64,000 bases of DNA, from assembly GCA_022539475.1 (NCBI GenBank), contig VCMS01000056.1, positions 1-64,000 of the forward strand. The letters are read 5' to 3'. Positions within the stretch are counted from its first letter, which is position 1; every line of letters begins with the position of its first letter. The notes below the pieces were generated by a model. The model made no database searches, was not told where the DNA came from, and saw only the letters and a program-made list of their open reading frames with translations. This DNA is from Gracilaria domingensis (taxonomy: Eukaryota > Rhodophyta > Florideophyceae > Gracilariales > Gracilariaceae). The translations under genes were made by a program, and so were the position numbers. Shown here piece by piece: positions 11,321 to 22,279 of the stretch.

Positions 11321-14300
11321 TTACATAGCCTGCCCAGTAGCGTAGGCTGCTCCTGCAGTTGGTAAAGCGTAAGTACTAATGGCATTCATGGGATTAAAAG
11401 CGTTTGCAGCATTTGCAGGGTGTACAGAGGCCATCGGACCTACAACTGTCAGGGCGTTACTAGGGCCCTGTGGAAAACCTGTGTTACCTCCATGCCAGCC
11501 TATCAAGCCCACTCCGTTCCCTCCACCACCACCAAGAGCTGACCGGCCAACAACCCCACCATCAGCTTGGTAATACGTCAGCAATGGTTGTTGATAATCT
11601 TGTAAACCATAAAGTAATACAGATTCGTCTACAACATCTTCCTCTTCTTCCGCCAGTTTCATTTGTTCTATCTCTCGTTTCGTCTTTTGGTCTTCTTCTA
11701 GACCCGTCAAGCGAGATCCCGCTTCGGCTAGCGTTTGAATCATAAACGGCAATGCGAAATCCCGCAGCGCTCCCATCCAAACGTATTCCATTGCCACATC
11801 CGGAGGGAAGAAATTGAAGCAGGCATACAACAAAGCAGCAAAACATTCAGGAAATTGATTTTCGGCGAAGTACTCCGCATATGTTTCGGCCAACTCTTGG
11901 TCTTCAGACTGAGCGATAGCATCAGTCATGTCATAGTAAAGCACGTCCTTCTTCGCCAGTTCGATTGCTTGTTCATATCTTCCGTTCCGAGCCAACAAAT
12001 ATCCTGAAATACGTCTAAACTGGAGAGCTTCGTTGTCCTGTAGTCTTCTGGCCAGTTTGATTTGATCAAAGTTCTTGAACTCCTTCACTGAGTTTCGCAG
12101 GCTAACAGTGTCGCCAGATGTCAAGTAAACCTCATTCAAGGCTTCATTGACTTCAGGAACGTCTGCCGATTGGATCTTTTCAAGATACTTAACAGCAAAT
12201 GGTAGGCATCCCAATGGACCAAAATCACGAGCTCGTGCTCTTTGAAGAATGCCAACCGCCCGCGAACCGTCTATTCGAGGAGAAAGGACGTTCAGGAGAT
12301 CTTCCAAGAGTTCCGGCTGTTCACCTAGATAGAAGTCGATGGATCGGTACATGGTATTCAAAGTTCCAACTCTTGATATAACGTCCAAGAATTCACTGGC
12401 TGTAAATGCAGTTGGTGAGTGATCCATCATGAGATCAGCGGCGTTATCAAACTCATTGTACTGAACGTGTAAGAATACAACAGAATCCCAAAGATGAGCT
12501 GTTGTACATGCTCTTATTACCTTCGGTATCGTAAATCGACCATGCCATAATCGGCAGAAGTTCAGCACTGATTCCTCTCTGTACTTCGTCTTCAGAACCG
12601 CTGTCTCCGTAAACATTGCATTATGAGCCCTTGGAAGATTCAAAGCAATTTCGAGAACATCCAAAATCTCCCCGAAGTGCCCTCTATCTTCGTAGTATTC
12701 AATACATTCTTGCATTTCTTCTGTGTCAACGAGCAACCGCAAAGCACATGACGCTGCCAACCGGAACTAAAGCCTGTCCACACACCCGAAGCACACGATA
12801 CGCCAGGTTGGGATCTTGTTCGCCTTCTTGGCTGCATACACGCCTTTTTTGTATTCTTTGAGCATAATGTGCGTGTGAGCAAGCTTAGACCATTCGGGTA
12901 CAGCACGGAACATCATCTTTGCTGCTTGGTACAGCTCAATATCAAAGCATCTGTCACCTACTTCTTCGAGGTTAGCCTTGTGCCCAACAGTAATGATGAA
13001 TTCTTCGACATCGGTCAGTGCATTAAGACGACACAGCGCATATACAAGTTCGGTATCAATTGATCGAAGAGCCGATTCTGGTTCGCGAATTTTCTTTCTC
13101 GCAACACGCATAAACTTCGAGATCATCTTGAAGTCGTCATTTGACTCTGCGTTATATCTAGAGGCTTCAACGACGATGGCATATTGAGATACATCTTTTG
13201 CGCACATCAACGACCTAATATCGTCTGCAACGAAGCCATTTTCAACCTGGGCAACATCCAAGTAGAGCCACACATCTGGACGACTCAAACGAATGGCAAA
13301 CTTCTAAGCACGGTCGAAATCCTTGATATGCTCCAAGAGAACGTCCAATTTGTCGTCGTACTTCTCGAACTTGTAGTATATTGCATAAGCCTCTTCGAAC
13401 AAGCCGGCATCAATACACGAGGGCGCGACGTCTGCATCATCGTAGTTGTCAAGCCTTCTCACGTACTCCATCACCCTTTCTGGCGCTGCACCAATAGCTG
13501 TTAGAATCAGGAGATTCTGAAGGTTATTGTTGCGTGAAAACGCAGTATTGCTGGTTTGGACCACGATCTTCTCCAACATCTCCATCAGAACCTCAGGCAT
13601 TCCGGCTGTCAAAAATGCCTTGACAGCAGCCGAAGCCTTATCAGGTCTTTTGCATTCAGGCATTGCAGTTGAAACGACCTGATCAATCACAAGCCGTCGG
13701 AAGGGAATAGCTTCATCGAATATCTTTCCCCATAGTTCACTGTCGGCCCTGTCAACTACATACACAGCCTGCTCGCGGGAAAGTGAGTTGCCGTTAGTGA
13801 CTTCGAGAACTTCTTCATCACACTCCCCTCTATGATAGGCAATGAAGGCCAAGTAAGGATCTCGCCTGGTACAAAACCGGCCAACCTCCCGAGAGTCGTA
13901 GTACGCATTCGTTTCCAAAAAGTGTTGCGCGTTTCGGTTCGTATCTATGTACACTTTTGCCAACCCAGTATGCACGGATGCTTCGGTAGATCCATCGGCA
14001 AGTCGGCTTTCCAAAAACTCTAGTAGAAGATTGATCTTTCCACGAGATTGAACAGAGTCAACTAGATCATCGACCGGAATCATTTTCTTCACTGACATGA
14101 TCATCTTCTTCACATCTGCTTCTCTCATTTCCCGTTGTCAAGCAACGCTCCGACTACAGTTGGGCATTGCAACGGATTAATGCGTTGAACGTAGCCCTGA
14201 ATGAATTTTACTTGCCTGTATTTGACACAGTAGTCAACCATCTCGTCAACAAATCCAAACCGGTCGCACACATTTATCAAAGGTCGTGGGTCCTTCGGTC

Positions 14301-15371
14301 GAGCGTACTTCAAGAATGACTTGATCATTTCTGGGTCGTAGTAATTTGACTCCCGGGTGATCTTGTGAGCATCTTCATACTGATGCAGCTCAACGGCTAC
14401 CTTGATGAAACGATTGTGGACTTCAGGAACGTCCGTGTACCCCACAACGGCGCCGAGGTAATAATGAAAGCCTCGGGAACCTTGGGGACCGACTCAAACA
14501 CCGGAATTACGTTGAGTGGACCACCCATGGAGTCTGTGTATTTCGCGGCAACGTTAACACATAGTCGAATATTTGCTCGAGGGTTTGTCACTATCAACTC
14601 TTTCAATACCTCCAGCTGGTCATCCGGGTGGATGGTTCCAAAGTAGTTCAGAATGAAGTCGGGATTGATAACGTGTGTGTTGGTGATGACGCGCTTTACG
14701 TCAGAAAGGTCTGAGTAATGCTCTAATGCATGCTGAAACAATCCTGACCGCTCACATAACATCGCAATAGAAAATGAATCGAACTGGTGCCATATATCCT
14801 GCGACAGAATGCCATCTGCTACCGCTGGAGCATTCGCTAAGCATGCTTTCAAAACCTTTGTCTGAACTGGCCCCTCCTCAGGGTCTTCATCTGTCAAATG
14901 ATCCATTGCATGAGCTGTAGCTTCATTGAACATTCCCTTTGACAAGAACATATCAACCATCTTGTTGATATCTTCTATCGATTCTTTCCTCTTCTTAGGA
15001 TCTACAAGTACAAGCGCATTGCTCGCATTATTTGCAATGTCCACCGCCGCTTGCGGATTGCAATTGGCGGCCATCTCAACAAGGTCTCGATGTGTCACTT
15101 TCATACCAACTTTCTTCGCGTATAAGGCAATCTTTGAAGTCTGGCCCGTCTGAATCATGCACTGCATAACTTTTTCGTGAGCCTTGGCTTTGATAAACAC
15201 AGCTAGTGCGAGAGTGGGGTTCTTCGGTCTAATGACGTCGCCGACGGCTTCGGTGAATTCGAGCTTGTCCTCCTTGATCCACTTGACTGCTTCTTCGTTT
15301 AGCCCACAACAGAGACGCACACAAACAGCCATCTCATGCAGCGTTCGCACAACCTGCAGCGGCGTTCGCAC
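11321..15371 (-). pseudogene. Clathrin heavy chain, N-terminally truncated and broken
   Basis: Clathrin heavy chain forms the triskelion coat of endocytic and Golgi vesicles. This copy matches the alpha-zigzag legs from about human residue 470 to the C-terminus: WIKEDKLEFTEAVGD, YYDSREVGRFC, NLQNLLILTAIGAAPERVME, GDRCFDIELYQAAKM and DRGHFGEILDVLEIAL all align in order, ending with a Gly/Ala-rich tail. The N-terminal beta-propeller and linker (about 460 residues) are absent upstream of 15371. Within the remaining 1,350 codons there are TAG codons at 13304-13306 and 12767-12769 and one-base frame changes near 14471 and 14128. Everything else is well conserved, so inactivation is recent, or part of it is assembly error. 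An active copy is expected elsewhere because clathrin is normally retained. Confidence 0.93.
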
Positions 15372-15493
15372 ATCAACAAAGAGGCGTTCGCTCAGCAGGC
15401 AGGTGACGTTCGCACGGCATTAGGCGCAAGAGTGCTCACTTGTACTGGGTTTTCAAACCTTTGCGGTGTGCGGAGAACGGAGTAGCGTTCGCA
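15341..15493. repeat. Phased GCGTTCGCA repeats at the clathrin 5' edge
   Basis: The 9-mer GCGTTCGCA or a one-base variant starts at 15341, 15362, 15384 and 15406, i.e. every 21-22 bp or two helical turns, and again near 15485. It covers the point where clathrin similarity stops, so it may mark a junction or be an array of protein-binding sites. Confidence 0.5.
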
Positions 15494-16029
15494 CTCAACG
15501 ATGGCAAGCTTACAGAGAGCATTCGGAAGGCAGGAAAGGCGATAGAAAAGCAGGAAATATTCAAGACCTTAGCAGCAAAGAAACGGTTACGGATTCAAAC
15601 CGAAGGTGCTGCAGTCCAAAATGGAACCCAATCCAGTGCCCTCACCCATAGGTGTATAACTAAACTAGAACATTAAGAAACGCTTGCCTCAATCCTTCCA
15701 GTGTTCGATAAATCCTTAATCCCTCAACCACTTTCTTAGTTACTGCCAGCAAACCGTTCATTGGGGCTTGATTGTAGCTAGCAACGATCACATCGACCTA
15801 TTGAATTTATCAGCACTCCACGGTGAGTACTTTAACCACTGCATTTGTCAGCACTCGGCCGTGAGTGATGATGGCGCCGAATGGCCATGAGGGTGAGTAC
15901 AATAAGACCAGAATTGGGCTGAGTAATATCCAGATATCGACAGAGTGCAAGCAAGCGACGAGCCACGAACCTGTGCTGGCTCATTTGCTTTGCGCACATT
16001 TACCCATTCCTTTCATCTACATCAATCTA
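15494..16029. other. Spacer, no gene seen
   Basis: Short open frames occur but none looks protein-like. The sequence CAGCACTC...GTGAGT recurs twice (about 15810 and 15850), a minor local duplication. It presumably holds the promoter side of the small basic gene downstream. Confidence 0.35.
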
Positions 16030-16618
16030 ATGGAGAACGAAGGCAACAATTCGTCTACACCAATCCAAACAACCGGGGCTGAAGATCACATACGCAGCAC
16101 ACGCAGAAAATTCTGTCGGAGTCGCAGTAGGAAGAGACGTAAGCTTGGTCTTCGCGCCGTCTCTCCTACCCCAGAATATTATGAACCTCATGCTGATCGA
16201 GAACCTGGAACAACTATACTTCCCCTACGAAGACAATTATGATTACTATAATAGACTTCCTCCGAGGAGTGCGAACTCGTTTGTGACGGTATCAACCAGT
16301 GCGCAGCAGCCATCTCCTCACCCGAATGCTGAAGCAGCCGCTCCACAAACATCTTTGCCGGAGAATAGTTCGATTCATTCGGAAAGTATACCAGTTTGTA
16401 GTAAAGATGTTGATCAAGTTCTAGTTCATCTCAGTGGCGAAATAGAAAGAGAATGTGGTGGAAAAGCCATTCATAGCTCTTTTATAAATTCAGAGACCAG
16501 CGGTATTGTTTCGAAGAATGATGTGAGTACTGGTCCGGATGATGGTAGTAGAAATCGTCGCCGAAACCAAAAAGCACACGAAAGGAGGCGTAAACGAAGA
16601 GCCGCACGCTTTGGTTGA
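16030..16618 (+). CDS. Unknown small basic protein, possibly two frames
   Basis: Not recognised. An ATG at 16030 opens a frame with an Arg-rich stretch (FCRSRSRKRRKLG) that ends at 16242; the overlapping frame from 16145 continues to 16618 and has an acidic/Tyr patch (YFPYEDNYDYYN), a Ser/Pro-rich middle and a strongly basic end (AHERRRKRRAARFG). The two halves look like one nuclear-type protein with a frame change or short intron near 16200. No domain, signal peptide or membrane segment is visible. Its low complexity makes the call weak. Confidence 0.35.
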
Positions 16619-17133
16619 TTTCATTTTATTGGACACGCATAATATCCATGAACCGATTTGGAGAAGGTTTCGCTTCGTACCATCATGGAGCGAAGAAGTT
16701 CGAGTCACAAAGCTAGGCCGAATTGCAGCTTGAACTTTTCAAAATCTTTCGAGTTGCGAAAGTTTTTTTCTTTTCTGTTTTAATTTCAGTTTTCATATTC
16801 AATCACAGAGACGGTAAAGAGAGGAGACATGCAATGTTTTAGATAAATTAAATTTAAAATTTCAAGGCAACTTTTCAATTTGAACCTATCAAAATCATTG
16901 AAATCTAGCTGTTTCAAAAGAAAGAAGCCTCCATTCTTCAACGTTCGAATTGGAACAAAACTGAAATATATGGCAGCGTAACGCCGTAGGATAGCATGTC
17001 GGTGGCCTTGACGAGCGCTTTCGCTTTGCTGACACTAGAGCGCGCGGAACATTTTTCCAAAATGATGGCGCTTTTGGCTGCTGTGCTCGGGGCGCGGAGC
17101 GCTGCTCGAAAACTCGTCCTAAGGTAACCCTTA
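16619..17133. other. Spacer, AT-rich then GC-rich
   Basis: No gene is seen. The first 300 bp are AT-rich; composition switches abruptly to GC-rich near 16990 on entering the repeat block. Confidence 0.4.
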
Positions 17134-17388
17134 CCAAGACCTAAACGCCCCATCGCTCTAGTACAGCCGCAGCGCGTCCTCCAGTGCGCGCCAAGGCCTA
17201 AACGCGCCGTCGCTCTAGTACAGCCGCAACGCGTCCTCCAGTGCGCGCCGCACGTTGTGCTTGCGCAGCCTGCGCGCCGCACGTTGTGTCTGCGCAGCCT
17301 GCGCGCCGCACGTTGTGCCTGCGCAGCCTGCGCAAGCACAACGTGCGGCGCGCACTGGAAGACGCGCTGCGGCTGTACTAGAGCGACA
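17134..17388. repeat. Composite tandem and inverted GC-rich repeat
   Basis: Two 57-bp direct copies (17134-17190 and 17191-17247; both begin CCAAG and end AGTGCGCG) are followed by three 28-29-bp units (17248-17276, 17277-17305, 17306-17333; CCGCACGTTGTG...CTGCGCG). The stretch 17334-17388 is then an inverted copy of the end of the second 57-mer plus the start of the first short unit, so the block can fold into a long hairpin. The inverted copy reads as NVRRALEDALRLY on the plus strand, suggesting that the unit came from coding DNA. Confidence 0.75.
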
Positions 17389-18266
17389 GTGATTCACGTC
17401 CTCCAAACATTTTCTCGTGACCCCTTCCGTGACATGCCAAAGTACAAAAACTTTGTCAGTGGCGATCGTCTGTATCGTTTTTCATCTACTTTGGAGTAGA
17501 AGTTTTGAAATAGTTCGATTTTTCGTCTTTTATGCATCTATAAACGGTTTTTCGTAAGTCAGGTCAACATTGGTGGCACCAAACATGAAATACGCCGCTA
17601 TTATGACCACGTAAGATCCATAATCATCGTCAGCTTTGCTGACAGTTGGTTAGTCCCCGAATTTCTTGCACACATGACATTACTGACGGCACTCGGCCAT
17701 CACACTTAGCTACATGAGCTTCAATGAGTTGAGCGCATGTGTAGCTCAGCTTATTTTCACATAAGTTCAACAACTCCAACGCGTGTTCTCAAAACCGTTT
17801 CCACTTTTACTACACATTCCTTGATCATTCTTTTGCTTCCGTTGCACAAAAGCAATGCGCAAAGCGAGCAAAGCCAAAACGATTTTGAAACGCAAACACC
17901 GATCACGTTCTGCGCGTCCACTCGGCTACAATACCAGTCTCTTATCCAATACAAGCCCAAATGTACCCGCAAACAGTCCTCTTTACAAACGAGGTTTCTG
18001 TACTACCAATCACTGCACATGTTCCTCGGGTAGACTCTCCGTATCATGCCACAATCCTGGCGGGTGCCTAAGCAAAACTACCAAAACCTTGCCGCCGGTT
18101 CCCAGCTTAGCGCAGAAACGTCATCTATGGAAGCAACAGGTAACGTTTATAACGCCGTCTTCTAACAAAGAGCAAGATGTTGGCTCGCCTTCAAACACGA
18201 CATCTTCTTTCTCTTTGCTCCCGAGCTCTTCGCCGTTAGTCACCGCCTCTTTGCACGCCTTAAACA
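17389..18266. other. Spacer, possible 5' part of the Vps39-like gene
   Basis: Open frames run through 17737-18370 (Ser/Thr-rich, SPSNTTSSFSLLPSSS) just ahead of the Vps39-like gene and may be untranslated leader or an N-terminal extension in another frame. A short protein-like peptide (FRDMPKYKNFVSGDRLYRF) ends at 17499. I cannot assign either. Confidence 0.3.
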
Positions 18267-21200
18267 GTGGAGCGGAAAGGTCACATTCGAACACCAATTC
18301 ACGTCAACACCCCCAGCTCGATCATTGTGGACAACAGTCTCTTCGACGCATTGACTCCCATTTCAAATAATTCAACAATGGCTACTCTAAGTCGATGCCG
18401 TCCACTTCCCAACGTTGACTCTCGAGGGGCACTTGTTTTGTGCGCAACGAAGGTTTCGGATACTGGATGCATCATTGCTGCTACAGATGCCCCCGAGCTC
18501 GTGTGTGGCGAGGAGCAACAAACTACTACCAAAGCTTATGCGCGGGGGATTGTTTGCGTGCGATATGCGATCTTTGCAACCAACTCCCTTCCCGAGCAAA
18601 GCGCTGTTGTACTAACTCTTATAAATGGCGTAGGTTGCGTCTGCATTTATTCTCAAACGTCGAAAAGCTGGACGGCGAGCTTGGCGATGAGTTGCAAGCG
18701 ATGTGCAATACAGCTCATATGTTCTCGGTTGCCACTCTTGGGTTGGATCTTGTTGCGGAATCGTTTCGCGTAGCACTTGCGAAAGAGACGACTATTCTTC
18801 TGCTTCATATCGATCTAGTTCGCGAAAAGGTCACGCTGTTGGGCGATGATGTACTCCCAGAACGGATTGCTTCAGTTGCGTTCTCTGAGATGACCATTGT
18901 CGTATCTACTTCCTCAGTTCATCATTTGTTGAGAATATCCAGAGGTGGGGTCTTGGCGGTTGCGGCAACTGTGAAACGTTCCGAGAATCAAAAGCGACAA
19001 TCCTCTGCAGCAGATGGTGGCACTGCAGTGCTGTCTTTGATAGGAGGGTTTTTCTGGAGGCGAGGTTTATCTGCAGTAGGCGAGTCGCCTGTAGCGTTTG
19101 CCCTTCTTGAGAACAGATGGCTACTCAGGGTTGATGAGGAACTGGTTACATACTCTTCGTTTGGTGAGAAGCTGGAAGAAATCGAGAACGTTTTCAAGAT
19201 CAGGAGCGGCATGGACATTTCTGACTCAATTGTCTCTTTGAGTACTAAAGAGGAAACCTCATCTCAACAGGCTCGAGGAAAAGAGAGGAGCAATTCTATG
19301 TCTTTGCTCGCACCCGTTGCGACGGGTATAACTAATCGAACGGTTCTAGATGAAGCCCTAGCCAAGAGAGCAGAGAGGCCTCCGCAAAGCACGATATTCT
19401 CGTCACCCTTTGTTCTATCCATATCTGCGAATAACGAGGTCATGGCCTTCGCAGCAAACGGTTTGGTTCAAGGAGTCATGGAGCAAATAAGACTCTTTGA
19501 AGACAATGATGAAGAGCCTCAAGTGAAACATGAGCAGGGGGCAAGACTTCTCATCTGTCGATACGGTCGAAATCTTGCCATTGTATTTTGGCCAAGCGGT
19601 CGAATCGCGGCCTTGGAGCTCGTCGATGATCTTGAAACCCTAATTGACGAGAAAGAGGCTGCGAATGAGTTGCGCTTAGCACTTTCTCTCGTTCCTGCAG
19701 AGCAAGTGGATCGCATGCTGAGTTTACGTCGACTTCTGGCTGTCGAAGCCAGAAATCAAGACTGGCACGATGCCGCGATCTATCGTATGCAGAACATTGT
19801 CAATACTGTCATTAAGCGCGAAGAGAACGACCCTGAACTCATATCAGAAGCAGTAGAGTTACGTGGAGATTCTGAAAGTTCCTGGCAGTCAGACGACGTA
19901 ATAGCAACGATGTGGGCTGACTTCTTGTTTAGCTTGCGCCGGCAGATTATGCGCCCGAGCAAAGCCGACGTCGATATCTTGGAAGCTTTGTGCCGCGCAG
20001 ATGCGTCGGCTTCCAGAGTCAGGTCTTTGCTACAGTCTAAGCATGGAATTCCGCTTTCGGTAGGTGAGAGCTTGATAACCGCAAAGGAATCTATGCTACG
20101 TCAAGAAGAACAAATTGATGCTCTTGTAGCGCTTTATACCTCACTGCTGGTTCATGAGAAAGCCCTTACGCTACTGGAAAACTCTGATGTGCCAACCAAT
20201 TTTAACGGCGTAAGTACCTATCTTTCAACCAGTATGCGACCCAGCGAAAATCCGGAAGTGTATTTCACTCACTTAAAATGGCTCGCGCATAGAGCTCATA
20301 GCGAAGCTCAAGGACCTGAAAAACTGCAAAGTCTGATTCAGAAACTCGTCCGACAAGTAAAAGATTCGGATGATCTTCTCGGTAGAACCTTTGAGGTACT
20401 TGTTGAAGAAGCAGATGTTTTACTCGAAGAGGTCGTTGACGAAGTTTGCAAGCTAGTCGTGGGTGGTTCTGGGGATGGCATCACCGAAGCTGACACAAGC
20501 GATTTTGAACACACGGAGAAGTTCTCAGGTGATGTTATCGCGCTGGCGCTTCTTGCTGGGATGGCAAGGGCAAACTCCACATCAAGAGACGAGGTGTTTC
20601 AGAGTCTCAGGTCAACTTTCGGAACAAGAATCCTTTATCATCCCGATGCAACTTATCATTCGTACACATTACTGCAAGCACTACAAAAACCGGAGTACAA
20701 GGCGCTCGGGCTTCGGGAAGAGCTCGCATATCTGCTTGGAAGACAAGGACGACATGAAGCGGCAGCTGATGAACTTGCTGCAGAGGTAAACTTGGCGCCA
20801 CAGGAGGCTCTCACGAGATTAGTGCGTATGTCCCCAGGCTCAGACCGTGCGAACGCTGTGGAGTCATTGGTAGCAGCTTACCTTCGTGTTTCAGCACAAG
20901 GCAGAGTCCTGCGTATCAAGGATGCGAGCAATTTACTTATGTGCAGTGCAGGCAGTCTTGAGATTGAAAAACTACTACTTGATGGACGTTGTTCAGACAA
21001 GTCACTGTCATTATCTGATATGTTCCGGTTTCTGGAAGCGGCTTTGGTATCTGGTAATGAGCGCCATCGTTTGGGCGAGATGCTGAGAGCCATGAAGAAG
21101 AGCGAGGTACGTCGATTGCGAGAGAAAGTCTTGACGCGCAGAAGACGAGTGGTAGTAATTGGACATGATAGGGCGTGTACCTTGCGCACGAGAAGAATAG

Positions 21201-21295
21201 GGACACTTGTTTTCGTCGCATATCCCGATGGCTCTGTAGCTCACTATGCATGCCACATTAGTAGAGACAATCAGGAAGTGAACGTCTCACAGTAA
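18267..21295 (+). CDS. Vps39/TRAP1 (Vps3)-family tethering protein
   Basis: Vps39 (HOPS) and TRAP1/Vps3 (CORVET) tether endosomes and vacuoles. The C-terminal block near 21150-21270 is diagnostic: a basic stretch, then TLRTRRIGTLVFVAYPDGSVAHYACH, matching the Vps39 C-terminal zinc domain. Upstream is a long alpha-helical clathrin-like repeat region (from about 19650) and an N-terminal beta-rich region fitting a CNH domain (near 18700-18950). The main frame is open from 18440 to 21295; the N-terminal 120 residues are better in the frame from 18267 (ATLSRCRPLPNVDSRGALVLC), so an intron or frame change near 18640 is likely. Odd: the zinc domain's CxxC reads CTLR, losing one Cys. Whether it is the HOPS or the CORVET member cannot be told. 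Confidence 0.72.
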
Positions 21296-21783
21296 AACAA
21301 CATTTAGCCGCACAGGTAGTATAAACGTTCTGCAACGCCTAGAGACATGAAAGTTAAGTGCAATGATCGTGAGATTGTCGCGTGTTTCGATGGCGCTGTC
21401 ACTTTTTCATTGACGGATATAAAACCTTCGTAGAACGAAGGCGTGACCACTTTTGCTGAAGCACGAAAATACGAGATGTTCTTCCTTTATGTTCGCTATG
21501 CTGTCAAGCGACTTAGAGCGCTTGATTCGCTCCATCGAAAATGCCCGTAGACAGTCGCACGGAGAGCGCACGCAGATCCAAGCATTCGAAATTAGGCTGA
21601 TGCGAAGCGTTGGTAGTGGAGGTACCATGCAAACGCAATGATAACAGCACTACATTGATTCCCGTGCGACAAACATGGCGTGAGTCACGGTAAACCATCT
21701 AGTTATATCGAATGCAAAAATAGTTGCTTCCCAATGGGAAGTTCCCATACGAGAGTTAATGTGATATTTCACGTGAATCACGC
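21296..21783. other. Spacer, no gene seen
   Basis: Tail-to-tail interval between the Vps39-like gene and the 14-3-3 remnant. No protein-like frame or repeat was found. Confidence 0.4.
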
Positions 21784-22047
21784 TTACTCCTTGACATCTG
21801 GGTTCTCATCGCCAAGCTCCTCGTCAGTATCCTGGTCAGTCTTCCAGAAGTTGAGATTATCGCGAAGGAGTTGCATGATCAACGTAGAGTCCTTGTATGA
21901 CTCTTCATTGAGGGTATCCAACTCAGCAATAGCTTCGTCAAAGGCAGTTTTAGCCAATTCACAAGCATCGTCTGGGCTATCAAAGATTTCGTAGTAGAAC
22001 ACTAAGAACTTGAGCGATTCCTTGGTGATCTCGACATGAACTGTGTT
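21784..22047 (-). pseudogene. 14-3-3 protein C-terminal remnant
   Basis: The last 70 residues of a 14-3-3 phosphoserine/threonine-binding adaptor are perfectly recognisable: [21 protein letters not shown], then [20 protein letters not shown] and [11 protein letters not shown] with an acidic tail. They cover helices H8-H9, which line the ligand groove. The preceding family sequence (HPIRLGLALNFS) is replaced by a weak match (ESLKFL), and nothing older is found upstream, where the 3' side of the second hAT element lies about 230 bp away. Truncation by that insertion, or a missing upstream exon beyond the element, are the two explanations. Confidence 0.88.
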
Positions 22048-22279
22048 ACCCTTATTCTCCTTTTTTTTCGATAGAGGAAATGATACGCTGATAAGCTCTC
22101 CGTCATCCCGTCGCGCCCGCTTCTGTCTTCAGACATCACTTTCTGCCAAGATCATTTGTCGTCCTCTTTCACCGTCGTCTACTTTCCACCCGTATGCTCA
22201 TGCTTACATCGGGAGTTCCTGATAGTCGGGAGTTGACCAGAACAACACCAGATACCAGAAAGTGCTCGGTAGAGTCGTC

